Positions 13,989-23,795 are shown, counted from the first letter of the stretch. The stretch: DNA of 64,000 nt from Crystallibacter permensis (GCF_025960875.1 NZ_JAODLR010000001.1:310001-374000); one strand, 5' to 3'. Notes: generated from the sequence alone by a model not told the origin. Program-made: numbers and translations.

Positions 13989-14372
13989 ATGCTGTCCAGT
14001 AAAAACCGGATGCGCCTTTCGGCAGACTTCTCAACAACTGTACGTTCCGGCGCCCGCTCTGGGCGTCGGAACTTAGTGTTATACGCGGTTCCCACTGCCC
14101 TGGACCAGCCGAGCACTTTCGGCTTTATCGTGTCCAAGGCCGTGGGGAACGCTGTAACCCGCAATCTCGTTAAACGGAGACTGCGGGAGATCGCGGTGCA
14201 GAGTCTCAGGGCTTATCCACAGGGGCTTTCTGTTGTCGTCAGGGCATTGCCTCCGGCAGCGAACGCAAACTTCGGCGCTCTGAGCAACGACTACCGCAAG
14301 ACATTTGCAGCAGCGACGTCAAAGTTCCGCGCGGCACTGCCCGCGGCCGAGCAGGGAGGACCCGCCGAATGA
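13989..14372 (+). CDS. rnpA: Ribonuclease P protein component
   Basis: This is the 127-residue protein cofactor of RNase P, which matures the 5' ends of tRNAs. The central RNA-binding signature is seen as [19 protein letters not shown], containing the family RNxxKR pattern. It begins [13 protein letters not shown], the usual N-terminus. It lies between rpmH and yidD, with a four-base overlap to yidD. The C-terminal tail of about 15 residues is poorly conserved. Confidence 0.96.
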   Translation: MLSSKNRMRLSADFSTTVRSGARSGRRNLVLYAVPTALDQPSTFGFIVSKAVGNAVTRNLVKRRLREIAVQSLRAYPQGLSVVVRALPPAANANFGALSNDYRKTFAAATSKFRAALPAAEQGGPAE

Positions 14373-14770
14373 GCACAACAAGCCATTCGCCGGCGCAGCC
14401 TCCTGCCGCTGCGTCCGCCGCGCTTTTTTTCTGGACTTTGCCGCAGAACTCGCTGATCGGGTTGCTGAAGGCATACCGAAAAGTCGTCTCTCCTGTGTAT
14501 GGACAAGTGTGCCGGTTTTTTCCCTCTTGTTCGGCCTACGCGCTGGAAGCGGTGACCGTCCATGGAGCCGCTAAGGGAACATGGCTTGCGGTGCGTCGGC
14601 TTTCGCGTTGCCACCCCTGGAACGACGGCGGCGTCGATCACGTGCCGTTGTCCCCATATTATGAGCGTCTGCTTCGGGAGAATCCCGCTGGAACGCCACG
14701 GATTATTGTGCTGAATCACCCGGAGATTCCGGCCGACGATGAAGGCCGTCCAAGCGGCCCGAGGAGCTAA
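14369..14770 (+). CDS. yidD: Membrane protein insertion efficiency factor YidD
   Basis: YidD is a small peripheral membrane protein that assists YidC-dependent insertion. The core motif [19 protein letters not shown], with its two conserved cysteines, is followed by the typical [14 protein letters not shown] region. Overlap with rnpA (four bases) and close spacing to yidC (six bases) indicate translational coupling. The 133-residue length exceeds the common 70-90 residues because of N-terminal and C-terminal extensions, seen in other actinobacteria. Confidence 0.93.
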   Translation: MSTTSHSPAQPPAAASAALFFWTLPQNSLIGLLKAYRKVVSPVYGQVCRFFPSCSAYALEAVTVHGAAKGTWLAVRRLSRCHPWNDGGVDHVPLSPYYERLLRENPAGTPRIIVLNHPEIPADDEGRPSGPRS

Positions 14771-14776
14771 CGAGTA

Positions 14777-15742
14777 ATGGACTTCCTGAACACCATACTT
14801 TTCCCTTTTATGTGGGTGGTCTCATGGATCATGCGGGCGTTCCATGACCTGTTCACCACCTTGGGAATGGATGCGGCGAACGGCTGGACCTGGACGCTGT
14901 CCATCGTTGCTTTGGTGCTGGTCATCCGGGCTGCTCTCATCCCGGTGTTCGTCAAGCAGATCAAGGCCCAGCGCGGAATGCAGGCGCTGCAACCGGATCT
15001 CCGTAAGCTCCAGCAGAAGTACAAGGGTAAGACGGATCAGCTCTCGCGTCAGGCGATGACGCAGGAACAAATGGCCCTGTACAAAAAGCACGGCACCAAC
15101 CCATTCTCGGCCTGCTTGCCGATGCTGATCCAGATGCCGTTCTTCTTTGCCTTGTTCCAGGTACTGAGCCAGGCATCCGGAGCTAGCGACGAAGGCCGCG
15201 GTATCGGTGCTTTGTCCGCCCAAGACATTCAGCAGTTCGATGCCTCCACCATCTTCGGTGCACCCCTATCAGCCTCTCTTCTTCACGGCGGCGGTGGCGA
15301 CAACCAGGTTGCCGTTATCGTGCTGTCGATCATCATGATTCTGGCGATGACTGCATCGCAGTTCATTACCCAGAAGCAGATCATGTCCAAGAACATGTCC
15401 GAGGAAGCATTGGCCAGCCCGTTCATGCGCCAGCAGCAGATGATGCTGTACATCCTCCCCTTGGTCTTCGGCATCGGTGGAATCAACTTCCCCATTGGTG
15501 TTCTCATCTACTGGACCACTACCAACCTTTGGACAATGGGCCAGCAGTTCCTTGTGATCAGGCGGATGCCTACGCCCGGTTCGCCTGCTGCCAAGGCCTT
15601 GGCTGAGCGTCGTGCAAAGAAGGGACTGCCTATGGTCCCCCTTCTGGGAGAGAAGAAGTCCGAGGAGTCGGCCGTCGAGGCCCCGGCTGCCACCAAGGTG
15701 CAGCGCCCGCAGCCCCAGCGTAAGAACAGGAAGAGAAAATGA
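14777..15742 (+). CDS. yidC: Membrane protein insertase YidC/Oxa1
   Basis: YidC inserts and folds membrane proteins with or without the Sec translocon. The 321-residue protein has the short Gram-positive form: an N-terminal helix, then a conserved five-helix core. The hydrophilic groove Arg is near residue 55 (LVIRAALIPVFVKQIK), followed by the cytoplasmic coiled hairpin (QPDLRKLQQKYKGKTDQLS). The C-terminal tail is strongly basic. Neighbours yidD and khpB are as expected, and its stop overlaps khpB by four bases. Confidence 0.96.
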   Translation: MDFLNTILFPFMWVVSWIMRAFHDLFTTLGMDAANGWTWTLSIVALVLVIRAALIPVFVKQIKAQRGMQALQPDLRKLQQKYKGKTDQLSRQAMTQEQMALYKKHGTNPFSACLPMLIQMPFFFALFQVLSQASGASDEGRGIGALSAQDIQQFDASTIFGAPLSASLLHGGGGDNQVAVIVLSIIMILAMTASQFITQKQIMSKNMSEEALASPFMRQQQMMLYILPLVFGIGGINFPIGVLIYWTTTNLWTMGQQFLVIRRMPTPGSPAAKALAERRAKKGLPMVPLLGEKKSEESAVEAPAATKVQRPQPQRKNRKRK

Positions 15743-16299
15743 GCACCGAGAGCGTTTCCGATACATCTGCCGATCAGTCAGCCCTGGAAGCCGAATCCGA
15801 AGAGTCGGCCACACAGTCCAACAACGCGAGCCGTTTGGAAGAAGAAGGCGACGTAGCTGCGGACTACTTGGAGGAGTTGCTCGACATCGCCGATATCGAC
15901 GGCGACATAGACATCGAAGTCCGCAACGGACGTACGTATATCTCGATCGTTTCTGAAGAGGACGACAACGATGCTCTTCAAGCGTTGGTCGGCCGTGATG
16001 GCGAAGTCCTGGAGGCACTGCAGGAACTCGCAAGGCTGGCCGTTCTGACATCTACGGAGAGCCGATCACGACTTGTTCTTGATATCACCGGCTACCGGGA
16101 AGAACGTAGCGTCGAACTGCACAAGATCGCACAGGATGCCGTCGCCAAGGCAAAAGAGACCGGCGAAGAGGTCGCTTTGGCACCGATGAGTGCGTATGAG
16201 CGGAAGATCGTTCACGATGCGGTAGCTGACCTCGGGTTGGCCAGCGAGTCAGAAGGCGAAGGAGCCAATCGCCACATTGTCGTCTCGCTCGCTTCCTAG
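15739..16299 (+). CDS. khpB: KhpB/Jag-type R3H RNA-binding protein
   Basis: The 186-residue protein starts with an acidic region. A KH-like domain follows (about residues 75-130, GRDGEVLEALQELARLAVL) and then a C-terminal R3H domain with SAYERKIVHDAV. It lacks the N-terminal Jag domain of Bacillus Jag and is the compact actinobacterial form. It is encoded between yidC and rsmG. KhpB homologues bind RNA with KhpA and affect cell division and wall synthesis; the role here is by homology. Confidence 0.9.
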   Translation: MSTESVSDTSADQSALEAESEESATQSNNASRLEEEGDVAADYLEELLDIADIDGDIDIEVRNGRTYISIVSEEDDNDALQALVGRDGEVLEALQELARLAVLTSTESRSRLVLDITGYREERSVELHKIAQDAVAKAKETGEEVALAPMSAYERKIVHDAVADLGLASESEGEGANRHIVVSLAS

Positions 16300-16341
16300 T
16301 CCTGCCGGCCGTTGGCCTGACCTACTTATCGAGGTATATAC

Positions 16342-16977
16342 GTGGTTGAAATAACGCCGAAAGAGAAGGCAGCGGCGTCGTCGGTATTTGGAGACCGAAC
16401 AGCGCTGGCAGAACGTTACGTGCAGCATCTTGCAACATCAGGCATGGAACGGGGCTTGCTGGGTCCCCGTGAAGTGCCGCGTCTTTGGAGCCGGCACGTG
16501 CTGAATTGTGCGGTCGTAGCCGAACTCATTCCCGCCGACGCTTATGTCGCCGATGTCGGAAGCGGCGCTGGCCTGCCCGGACTTACATTCGCCCTGGCGA
16601 GACCTGACCTGCGGCTCACACTAATCGAGCCCTTGGAGCGCAGGGTAATTTGGCTGAATGAAGTTATCGACGACCTAGGCCTAGACAACGTGGAGGTCCT
16701 GCGCAGCCGTGCAGAACTGGCCGTAGGACAGGTCAAAGCAGATGTTGTAACGGCACGGGCCGTATCCGCCCTGAACAAGCTGGCACCCCTGACGATTCCG
16801 CTCTTGGAAGGCCATGGGCAAGTTCTAGCCATCAAGGGGCGAAGCGCGGTAGAAGAGATCGAGAAGGCCGCGAAGGTGATCCGCAAGCTGGGCGGCACGG
16901 ACACTTCTGTCGTGACGGTTGGGGAAGATCTCCTGGAGGAACCCACCACCGTTGTCCGTATTGTGGTTGGTCGCTGA
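16342..16977 (+). CDS. rsmG: 16S rRNA (guanine527-N7)-methyltransferase
   Basis: RsmG uses S-adenosylmethionine to methylate G527 of 16S rRNA. The SAM-binding loop VADVGSGAGLPGL is near residues 68-80, with the acidic strand LIEPLERRVIWLNEV following and the conserved TARAVSALNKL later. The length of 211 residues is standard. It is the last gene of the rpmH operon. A gap of about 218 bp follows before parA, with a weak hairpin at 16997-17012. Confidence 0.95.
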   Translation: MVEITPKEKAAASSVFGDRTALAERYVQHLATSGMERGLLGPREVPRLWSRHVLNCAVVAELIPADAYVADVGSGAGLPGLTFALARPDLRLTLIEPLERRVIWLNEVIDDLGLDNVEVLRSRAELAVGQVKADVVTARAVSALNKLAPLTIPLLEGHGQVLAIKGRSAVEEIEKAAKVIRKLGGTDTSVVTVGEDLLEEPTTVVRIVVGR

Positions 16978-17195
16978 TTCCTCCGCTGACGAATAACCCA
17001 CACCTGCGTGGGGTCGTCGTCATTCTGGAGTGCCAGCAGATAGTCTAGAGTCACTAAAGCCGGAGATAAGGGAAGTGAGCGAGTTCTGGTGGGTTTGGGA
17101 GACGAGCGCTCTGCGGGACGCAGCTTCACTTCATCACGAGACCGGCTCCGAGGCTGGTTTTCTTCGTTCACTCAACTCATAAAGGTCGATAATTA

Positions 17196-18176
17196 ATGAC
17201 TAACATCGAGGTTTCACGTGAAACATCGGCTACCGGCGCCACGGAAATGCAGGTCGAGTCGACGGTTCCCAGCGTTATGGATTCGATCGATGAAAGCACA
17301 CCGCTAGCACGTGAGCTTGCCAGCGAGAACCGGCGACGCGAAAGGTTGCAGGGACGCGACCTGCCGAGGCCCAGCGAAACGCGGATTCTTACAGTAAGCA
17401 ACCAGAAAGGTGGCGTCGGTAAGACAACGACGACGGTCAACATTGCCGCTGCCCTGGCCGCCGCTGGGCTGAATGTTCTTGTCGTGGATATTGATCCCCA
17501 GGGTAACGCCTCGACTGCTCTCGGCGTCGAGCATCACGCGGACGTGGACAGTATTTACGATGTCCTCATTAATGACCTGCCGTTGGCTGACGTACTGGCT
17601 CCCTGCCCGGACATCAAAAACCTCATCGTAGCTCCGGCTACGATCCATTTGGCCGGTGCGGAGATTGAACTCGTTTCACTGGTCGCCAGGGAACAGCGGC
17701 TGCGTCGCGCCATAGACGTGTACGCGAAGGAACGGGAAGCCGCGGGACAGGAGCGGTTGGACTACGTCTTCGTTGACTGCCCGCCGAGTCTGGGGCTGCT
17801 CACCGTCAACGCTTTTGTAGCTGCGCAAGAAGTTTTGATTCCTATTCAATGTGAATACTACGCATTGGAGGGGCTCAGCCAACTCCTCAGCAATATCGAG
17901 ATGATTCAGAAGCACCTCAATGGCGACCTGGTTGTTTCAACGATTCTTCTGACCATGTACGACGGTCGAACAAACTTGGCTGCGCAGGTTGCCGCGGAGG
18001 TACGCCAGCACTTTCCGGATCAGGTTCTTGGCGCTGTGATACCTCGATCCGTGCGTATTTCCGAGGCGCCGAGTTATCAGCAGACAGTCATCACTTATGA
18101 TGCATCCTCCAGCGGTGCTCTGTCTTACCAGGAAGCAGCAGCAGAAATTGCCGAGCGCGGGCGGCAATCCAAGTAA
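17196..18176 (+). CDS. parA: Chromosome partitioning ATPase ParA
   Basis: ParA is the ATP-dependent DNA-binding switch that moves ParB-parS complexes. The deviant Walker A motif KGGVGKTTTTVN is near residue 70, the second motif DIDPQGNAS follows, and DYVFVDCPPSLGLLTVNAF is the Walker B region. The protein has 326 residues with a roughly 60-residue N-terminal extension. A perfect parS palindrome lies within codons 6-10, encoding VSRET, so the gene carries a ParB site in its own start region. parB follows after 77 bases. Confidence 0.96.
   Translation: MTNIEVSRETSATGATEMQVESTVPSVMDSIDESTPLARELASENRRRERLQGRDLPRPSETRILTVSNQKGGVGKTTTTVNIAAALAAAGLNVLVVDIDPQGNASTALGVEHHADVDSIYDVLINDLPLADVLAPCPDIKNLIVAPATIHLAGAEIELVSLVAREQRLRRAIDVYAKEREAAGQERLDYVFVDCPPSLGLLTVNAFVAAQEVLIPIQCEYYALEGLSQLLSNIEMIQKHLNGDLVVSTILLTMYDGRTNLAAQVAAEVRQHFPDQVLGAVIPRSVRISEAPSYQQTVITYDASSSGALSYQEAAAEIAERGRQSK
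17211..17224 (+). other. parS: parS site inside parA (symmetric)
   Basis: GTTTCACGTGAAAC, a perfect 14-bp palindrome identical to the core of the bacterial parS consensus. It lies in frame in parA as codons for VSRET. Confidence 0.95.
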
Positions 18177-18253
18177 CTCCAACTCTCAACGGTAGACTTA
18201 GCTCCTAGTCATAAAAATGCTCGCATTCGCGTGCATTCAGGAAGGATCCCTTG

Positions 18254-19615
18254 ATGAGTGAGAAACGCCGCGGTTTGGGTAGGGGCCTGGGTGCGTTGAT
18301 TCCGAATTCACCTGTAGCCACAGAAGAAAAGAATATCGAGCCAAGTCCGGCAGCTGCCCGCCGTGGTCGCCCGGTCGACGTTTTTTTCCCGGCAGCTTCC
18401 CGTCGCGACGAAGACAACTCGCCGTTCCTGAATACCCATTCGGAAAGAGGCGGTGCCTCTTCAGCAGCGCAGGTCGCTGAGGTCCTTCGAGGACCCCGGA
18501 AAAGCTCGCCATCAGCACGTAAACCTGTGAAGAAGGCTTCGGCCCAGCCGTCTCTGGACACCGATAGCGCGGACGCCGAGACCGAGACTGCTCCAGACTC
18601 CACAGCTAATGGGAATGAAGAGCTAGTGGTTGCTCCCGTGGAACCTGATGCAAAGGCGGTAACTCCGGCTGGGTCTTCCGAAACTGCAGCGGCAGCTGAT
18701 GAGTCGCAAGCAGCCGAGCAGGAGTTGGTGGAATCTATCGAGCTGCCGGCTGCCCCGGAAGTCGATGAGGATGTTTCCCGTGAAACGCTTGTAGAGGTGC
18801 CAGGGACGACGTTCGCTGAAGTTCCGATCCTGTCCATTCACCCTAACCGGAAGCAGCCGCGGACAGTCTTCGACGAAGAAGACATGGCGGAATTGGTGCA
18901 CTCGGTCCGAGAGATCGGCATTCTGCAGCCCATTGTTGTCCGACCATCGGGTGAGAGCGGCGAATATAAGTATGAACTGGTCATGGGCGAGAGGCGTTGG
19001 CGTGCTTCTCAAGAAGCTGGAATGGAGACCATTCCAGCTATTATCCGTTCGACAACTGACGACGATCTACTCCGTGATGCGCTTCTGGAAAACCTCCATC
19101 GGAGTCAACTGAATCCGCTTGAAGAGGCAGCGGCTTATCAACAATTGCTGGAAGACTTCGGATGTACGCATGATGAGCTGGCTGATCGTATCGGTCGCTC
19201 GCGACCCCAGGTAAGCAACATGATCCGACTCATGAAGTTACCGCCGTTGGTACAACGTCGTGTAGCAGCGGGTGTCTTATCTGCAGGGCACGCGCGTGCC
19301 CTGCTTGGGCTCGCAGATCCCGCAGAAATGGAGAAGCTCGCTCAACGGATTGTTGCTGAAGGATTGTCCGTCAGAGCAACTGAGGAGATTGTCTCACTAA
19401 GTGATGGACTTCGTAGGCCAAAGAGGGAGTCAAAGCCTCGAGCTGGTGCACGCCATGAGCGATTGGACTATCTAGCCACTTCGCTTTCTGATCGGCTTGA
19501 TACAAGCGTCAAGATTACCCTGGGCGCAAAGAAGGGCCGGGTCAGTATAGAGTTCGCGAGTGTCGACGACTTGAACAGGATCATGACCGTCTTGAGTCCA
19601 AATAGCGACGGATAA
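18254..19615 (+). CDS. parB: Chromosome partitioning protein ParB
   Basis: ParB binds parS, spreads as a CTP-dependent clamp, and recruits SMC. The 453-residue protein has a long low-complexity N-terminal region (about residues 1-195, acidic and Ala-rich). The CTP-binding segment contains [13 protein letters not shown] and [17 protein letters not shown], then the helix-turn-helix ([20 protein letters not shown]) and a C-terminal dimer domain. ATG at 18254 has AAGGA eight bases upstream. The N-terminal region is longer than in most ParB proteins, and a near-consensus parS lies within the coding region. The parS desert starts just downstream. Confidence 0.96.
   Translation: MSEKRRGLGRGLGALIPNSPVATEEKNIEPSPAAARRGRPVDVFFPAASRRDEDNSPFLNTHSERGGASSAAQVAEVLRGPRKSSPSARKPVKKASAQPSLDTDSADAETETAPDSTANGNEELVVAPVEPDAKAVTPAGSSETAAAADESQAAEQELVESIELPAAPEVDEDVSRETLVEVPGTTFAEVPILSIHPNRKQPRTVFDEEDMAELVHSVREIGILQPIVVRPSGESGEYKYELVMGERRWRASQEAGMETIPAIIRSTTDDDLLRDALLENLHRSQLNPLEEAAAYQQLLEDFGCTHDELADRIGRSRPQVSNMIRLMKLPPLVQRRVAAGVLSAGHARALLGLADPAEMEKLAQRIVAEGLSVRATEEIVSLSDGLRRPKRESKPRAGARHERLDYLATSLSDRLDTSVKITLGAKKGRVSIEFASVDDLNRIMTVLSPNSDG
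18773..18786 (+). other. parS: parS-like site inside parB (one mismatch)
   Basis: GTTTCCCGTGAAAC differs from the palindromic consensus at one central base. It is in the same reading frame as the parA copy and again encodes VSRET. Confidence 0.75.
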
Positions 19616-19689
19616 TTCAGTACTAAGCTGCCTCGAAGGGTAGGTCCCGCAGTCAAGCGGTTCCTGCCCTTCTCGCGTCTGGGCATACT

Positions 19690-19703
19690 GTTCCACGTGA
19701 AAC
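19690..19703 (-). other. parS: parS site (asymmetric, reverse orientation)
   Basis: GTTCCACGTGAAAC, the reverse complement of the GTTTCACGTGGAAC form that dominates this region. Confidence 0.9.
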
Positions 19704-19749
19704 CGAGAAGTACGGTCGAAGTCGCCCGGATATTTTCGGGTTACGTCTG

Positions 19750-19763
19750 GTTTCACGTGGAAC
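19750..19763 (+). other. parS: parS site (asymmetric)
   Basis: GTTTCACGTGGAAC, one base from the symmetric consensus; 60 bases from the preceding opposite-facing site. Confidence 0.9.
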
Positions 19764-19832
19764 GCTGTGTCGGACCCGGATTAGTAAGGTACGGTTCATC
19801 TCGGCAAGCGGACCAGTAGAACGACTTACCTA

Positions 19833-20494
19833 TACGCGAGGAAAGTGCGTTAACTACTGAAATGCCGGTCACCCATCTGCCGTGTGATTGGAGAATAGCC
19901 CGAAATGGTACGGGTGTTCCGTACAGGTGGTACCGCTTTTCACTGGGGTTGCCAGTCTGCTCTGTGGCCGAGGTGTTTACTCCCAGAAGTCGCTGGATGC
20001 CTGGGCTCCTGACTTCGCCGCCGGAGATCGGGTCGATGCCCACGGTTAGGAAGCCGTCGATGATGAACAAGTCGACGTAGCTGAAATTGTTGCGCCTGTT
20101 TGGTGACCGATTCTGTTGCTGCGGGCGATGACGTGTTTGCGTGGGAGGTGGCTGATACGCATGAAATGGACGGTGTGCTCGGTGTGGCAGGTGGCAACGC
20201 CGTCAGAGCAACACCCGGAAATGAAGACAGTTCCAACTACGAGGACAAACGGTACCAACATTATGGACTAACGGTACCGACTACTGCTATCAGCGAGTTC
20301 GATGTCGATCGTATTGCAGTAGCCGGCCAGGGCCTCATCGATGGGGTTGTCGACCACCTCATAGACGAGGAGGTGCAGGCGGCGGGAACGTGTGGAGCCC
20401 ATGTACATATCGCGGCGTTTGCGGGCCGATTCGATACCTTCCAGAACGGTAATGTCGCTGGCAACGTGGTCTTTGGGTTTTACGACCTCTGTCG
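19833..20494 (-). pseudogene. gyrB remnant (N-terminal ATPase part)
   Basis: 20301-20494 aligns without gaps to gyrB 6969-7162, with about 22 differences in 194 bases by hand count. It encodes recognisable pieces such as [20 protein letters not shown] and [20 protein letters not shown]. 20027-20070 resembles gyrB 6896-6945, and 19833-19870 resembles gyrB 6763-6800 ([11 protein letters not shown]). The blocks are collinear with gyrB, on the same strand, but separated by extra DNA, so no protein can be made. KRPGMYIG has become KRRDMYMG. It lies between the two copies of a parS-bearing repeat. It represents either a duplicated fragment of the local gyrB or the residue of a lost second gyrB. Confidence 0.9.
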
Positions 20495-20716
20495 GTAGAG
20501 GATGCATACGTACTCAACCAAATCGTACCCTGCGGCCGGGTTCGACCAGACGCTGCGCTCATCAAATGAGCGCGACAGGTAGAAGTAGGACATGGTGAGG
20601 AACGGGTGACTTCCTACTCCAGGCCCCCAAAGGAATCTGAGTACAGCATGAATAGCGGACCGAGGTTAATGTTCCGAAAGCGCGCGGCTCCTACCCTTCT
20701 TGCCTTTGTGCGGGGT

Positions 20717-20730
20717 GTTCCGTGTGAAAC
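20717..20730 (-). other. Decayed parS site
   Basis: GTTCCGTGTGAAAC: the central CACGTG has become CGTGTG. Its position matches the intact reverse site of copy A, so it is probably a lost ParB site. Confidence 0.6.
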
Positions 20731-20779
20731 CGGACATGTAGCTTGAAGTGGCCACCGAATCGGTCTCACTTTGCGTGTG

Positions 20780-20793
20780 GTTTCACGTGGAAC
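20780..20793 (+). other. parS: parS site (asymmetric)
   Basis: GTTTCACGTGGAAC preceded by TG and followed by GC, the same extended context as the 19750 and 21621 sites. Confidence 0.9.
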
Positions 20794-21136
20794 GCGATGT
20801 GGGGCTCGGTGTAGGCAGGGTTCCCTCAGCATGTGCACTCAGCTTGGCAAGCGGCACAGGCGAGGGGTTCACCCGGAGTGGTGAGGTTTCGGTTTAGAGT
20901 AACCCGTTCGTATCGCGTAGTGGAACGCGCTGATGGGACTGGAATAGAATTGAAAAGCTTGATCCAAAAGCATGCCTATGTCCTCGGCATCTGTGTGGGC
21001 CAACTGCCGGCGCTGGACGGTGCTGGTTGATTTGGGTGCGCGATGTTCTGACCCCCCGGGACAGCAATTTGTCATCCATCCTACCTGTAACAGATAACTC
21101 ACGTTCCGCGGACGGTATCCATTGTTCCAATCCTGC

Positions 21137-21150
21137 GTTTCACGTGAAAC
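21137..21150 (+). other. parS: parS site (symmetric)
   Basis: GTTTCACGTGAAAC, perfect palindrome. Confidence 0.92.
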
Positions 21151-21620
21151 CCAAAAGTCGTAATCCTGGGGACACTCGAAGAGTACCTTTCGGCCGCGCA
21201 TTCTCTGGGAAACACATTTGGGACGTCAATCTGGGTGAAGTCCTGGAGCGGTCGAACGCGCTACGACCCGAGGACGGAGGCGCATACAATCTCGTCGTGA
21301 CTGATCGACTGCACGTTAGCACTCCCCGTTGCGGATGATCCTCAGACGCCGTAGCGTAAGGAGCCAGCCGAGGGTAGTCATACGTTATGGAAGTGGAGCT
21401 GCAGCCGATCGGGGCCGAGCCGCTTGAAACGCGGCGAGCGATAGCGCACCTCATTGTTTAGTAGGGGCTGGCAGCACCAGTGTTAGGTGGATCTGCCCGC
21501 GTTGTGGCAGGAGCAGTATGCAAATCGCCGCAGACTGATTGGCCTCGACGCTTTGGTCCTTATTGGTCGTTCCTTGACCTGTGATTCCTCTGTTTCAACC
21601 CGGTTCATGAGGCGGTGCTG

Positions 21621-21634
21621 GTTTCACGTGGAAC
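21621..21634 (+). other. parS: parS site (asymmetric)
   Basis: GTTTCACGTGGAAC, flanked by GCTG and GCGGTG as in the repeat copies. Confidence 0.9.
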
Positions 21635-21966
21635 GCGGTGGTATATCGGATGTATCGGGATCCCTGGCTACTAGTCCTGGGATCCATTTGGACGCTTCCG
21701 TACCGTCCCAGTTCCGATCAGCTCGTGGTGCAATATCGGCTGCCCGTTCCGTGCACTACGTCATGCAACCGTCGAACCTGCTTGACGAACCAATCATCAG
21801 GATACTGGGTGAGGCGATGACAAGTAGCCCGAATTCCCCCACACCGTCGAAATTGGACCCCGAAGTAGGCAGCCAAGCGCAACCGGACTGCAGCGAAATA
21901 CTCTGAGTCATGGAATTCGGCTTCGCTTGTTCTTAGGATGGCGTGCCTGCAAGTATAGGATGCCAT

Positions 21967-21980
21967 GTTTCACGTGGAAC
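21967..21980 (+). other. parS: parS site (asymmetric)
   Basis: TGTTTCACGTGGAACA, which also matches the outer bases of the 16-bp consensus. Confidence 0.9.
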
Positions 21981-22164
21981 AGTCGTCTGCAGCCAGGACC
22001 TGACCATTGATACTCTTCTTCATCCAGATGGAAGTGCTACTCCCAGGCTGCCTAGTTGTTTCGCAGGTACCAGATTGCAGCATTCATGTTGTTGCTTGTC
22101 GCACTGAGCTTTCAGATGTGGCATTCGAGGGCGCGCCGAAACATATCCCTGACCTGCAAGAGAG

Positions 22165-22178
22165 GTTTCACGTGGAAC
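22165..22178 (+). other. parS: parS site (asymmetric)
   Basis: GTTTCACGTGGAAC, 198 bases from the preceding site. Confidence 0.9.
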
Positions 22179-22719
22179 GACTGGTCTGCGGAGCGGGTAA
22201 AGCGGCTGAACGTCCATAGAACTGTACGGTACGTATTCCGCATTCGAGTTCTCAGCTAGGACAGATAGGTTGGATTTATGCCAAAAGACCGCGGTTAATT
22301 GAGCACAATTGATAGGTGCCACAGCTAGTGTGCCTCGATTTCGCGTGGGCACTGTCCGCCTGTTCTAGGATCAGAGTCTGTGGCCGAATCCCGACTCTCT
22401 GGTATCCCGGTCTATGTGCGTAGCGAAGCGGTTTTCCAGAAATTCAATTGCCTTCTGGGCATAACATGTTTGACGCGTACAGCACAGATCCAGCTAGCTT
22501 CTTTAGGGCGGGTTCTGGCAACACGGGCGCTGGTGCCATTTGGAACATTACCGATCGTACCGACCCCCTATTATGTGAATGCGGGCGTTTACTTTGCAGT
22601 GTCGAGCCTTCGAAAAAAGGGCCCTCCTCAGAACGAGTCTTTCGGGCTATAGGCATAGGTCCAGGGCTGTTTCCTGAGAATGTGTGCCCACCTGTTCCAG
22701 GGAGACTAGTGTTCGGTTA

Positions 22720-22733
22720 GTTTCACGTGGAAC
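22720..22733 (+). other. parS: parS site (asymmetric)
   Basis: GTTTCACGTGGAAC followed by A. Confidence 0.9.
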
Positions 22734-22941
22734 ATCGCCGGGTAGGTCGTGGGACATCTATGAAGCCGCATCGTCCAGACGTCGCTGTCTGATTCTGACT
22801 CGAGAAAGCGAGCAAGACCTTTCGATGAATATGCCGCACAGTAGCGCTCCGTCGCTGTTACCTGGGGCTGTTGCGCTGATGCGCGTGGCGATTGGCTATG
22901 CAGTTGGATGGCTAGGGAACACAAGTGTCGCTCTCGACACA

Positions 22942-22955
22942 GTTTCACGTGGAAC
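22942..22955 (+). other. parS: parS site (asymmetric)
   Basis: GTTTCACGTGGAAC, 222 bases from the preceding site. Confidence 0.9.
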
Positions 22956-23536
22956 GAGCGCAGTACCTGGGCAGCGGCTTGATGGGAGGCGCCGAAGGGA
23001 CAGTCAAAACTACAGGTCAGTCGGTGTAGCTGCAGGCTGTCCCGCCGCTTAACGTTAGTAGGACTGAAAAATTGCCAACACGATCCGCAGCCGACCTAGC
23101 TCTATAGAGTGCGGTTTGCAGATGCCCTGGCGGACCACGTGTTCTCCTGCGCTGGCACCAATACCTGCAGAGAAGCATTCCACTAACGTTGTCGTCAACG
23201 TTCTCCCGTACGCGAAGCTCTCTCGATGATGAGCGCTAAACCAATTGTGAAAGTGGCGCGCGTCAAATCAAGACGGGAAAAGGATGCTTTCACTCGTTGT
23301 CTGGTGTAAAGAATTGGATAGTGCCCCATCACTTGGAGCCCTACTCCCCGCAATTGTTAGGACGGTTAGGGGGCACCCTCGCTTCTTAGGCGTCCCGTGG
23401 CACGTACATCGGCGTGCGGCGGTAAGGCCGCGCTGAAGGGGAACAATACTAGTCTCAAATCCAGCCATTTCCCCGTCGGCTCATGGGTGCGGCGGAGTCT
23501 CCAGCACATCAGATTGTTGTCTCGTGTTGGGTGGCT

Positions 23537-23550
23537 GTTCCACGTGAAAC
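23537..23550 (-). other. parS: parS site (asymmetric, reverse orientation)
   Basis: GTTCCACGTGAAAC; the only other intact reverse-facing site besides 19690. Confidence 0.9.
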
Positions 23551-23795
23551 GGTGACAACAAGTCACCGTTCGATTCGGGGGTGGTACCTTCCTCTCCATC
23601 TAACGACGGTCGCTACGACACCCTTAAGCGATGGCTGCCCGACGGTTCCTGAATGTGGAAACGCACGTTGCAGCAAGCGAGGTCTCTACTCTGGGAGTCC
23701 AAGACGATTGAATCTGGGCACTAGTGGTCCGAAATGATCTCCTACTTGGGGCTCAGTGGCATTGGCTGTCGATGACGGTTGAAGCTACGGTGATG

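Larger units (their letters stand above)
19655..19813 (+). repeat. Diverged repeat, copy A, with two parS sites
   Basis: The order is a CCCTTCT-type lead-in, a reverse parS, about 46 bases, a forward parS followed by GCTGTGTCGG, then CGGCAAGCGG. The same order recurs about 1030 bases later in copy B, with many substitutions. Confidence 0.6.
20688..20845 (+). repeat. Diverged repeat, copy B
   Basis: Corresponds to copy A at 19655-19813. It has a CCCTTCTTGCC lead-in, a decayed reverse parS, 49 bases, a forward parS followed by GCGATGTGG, then TTGGCAAGCGG. Similarity is clear around the sites and weak between them. Confidence 0.6.

Noticed and set aside
13349-14164. Long open extension upstream of dnaA
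   Set aside because: It is antisense to rpmH and rnpA. The GTG at 13346-13348 with GAGGGG gives the normal DnaA N-terminus.
22334-22347. ATTTCGCGTGGGCA as a decayed parS
   Set aside because: About five differences from the consensus, within chance expectation.
23118-23131. CCACGTG-containing sequence near 23.12 kb as another parS
   Set aside because: Only the central bases match; the outer arms do not.
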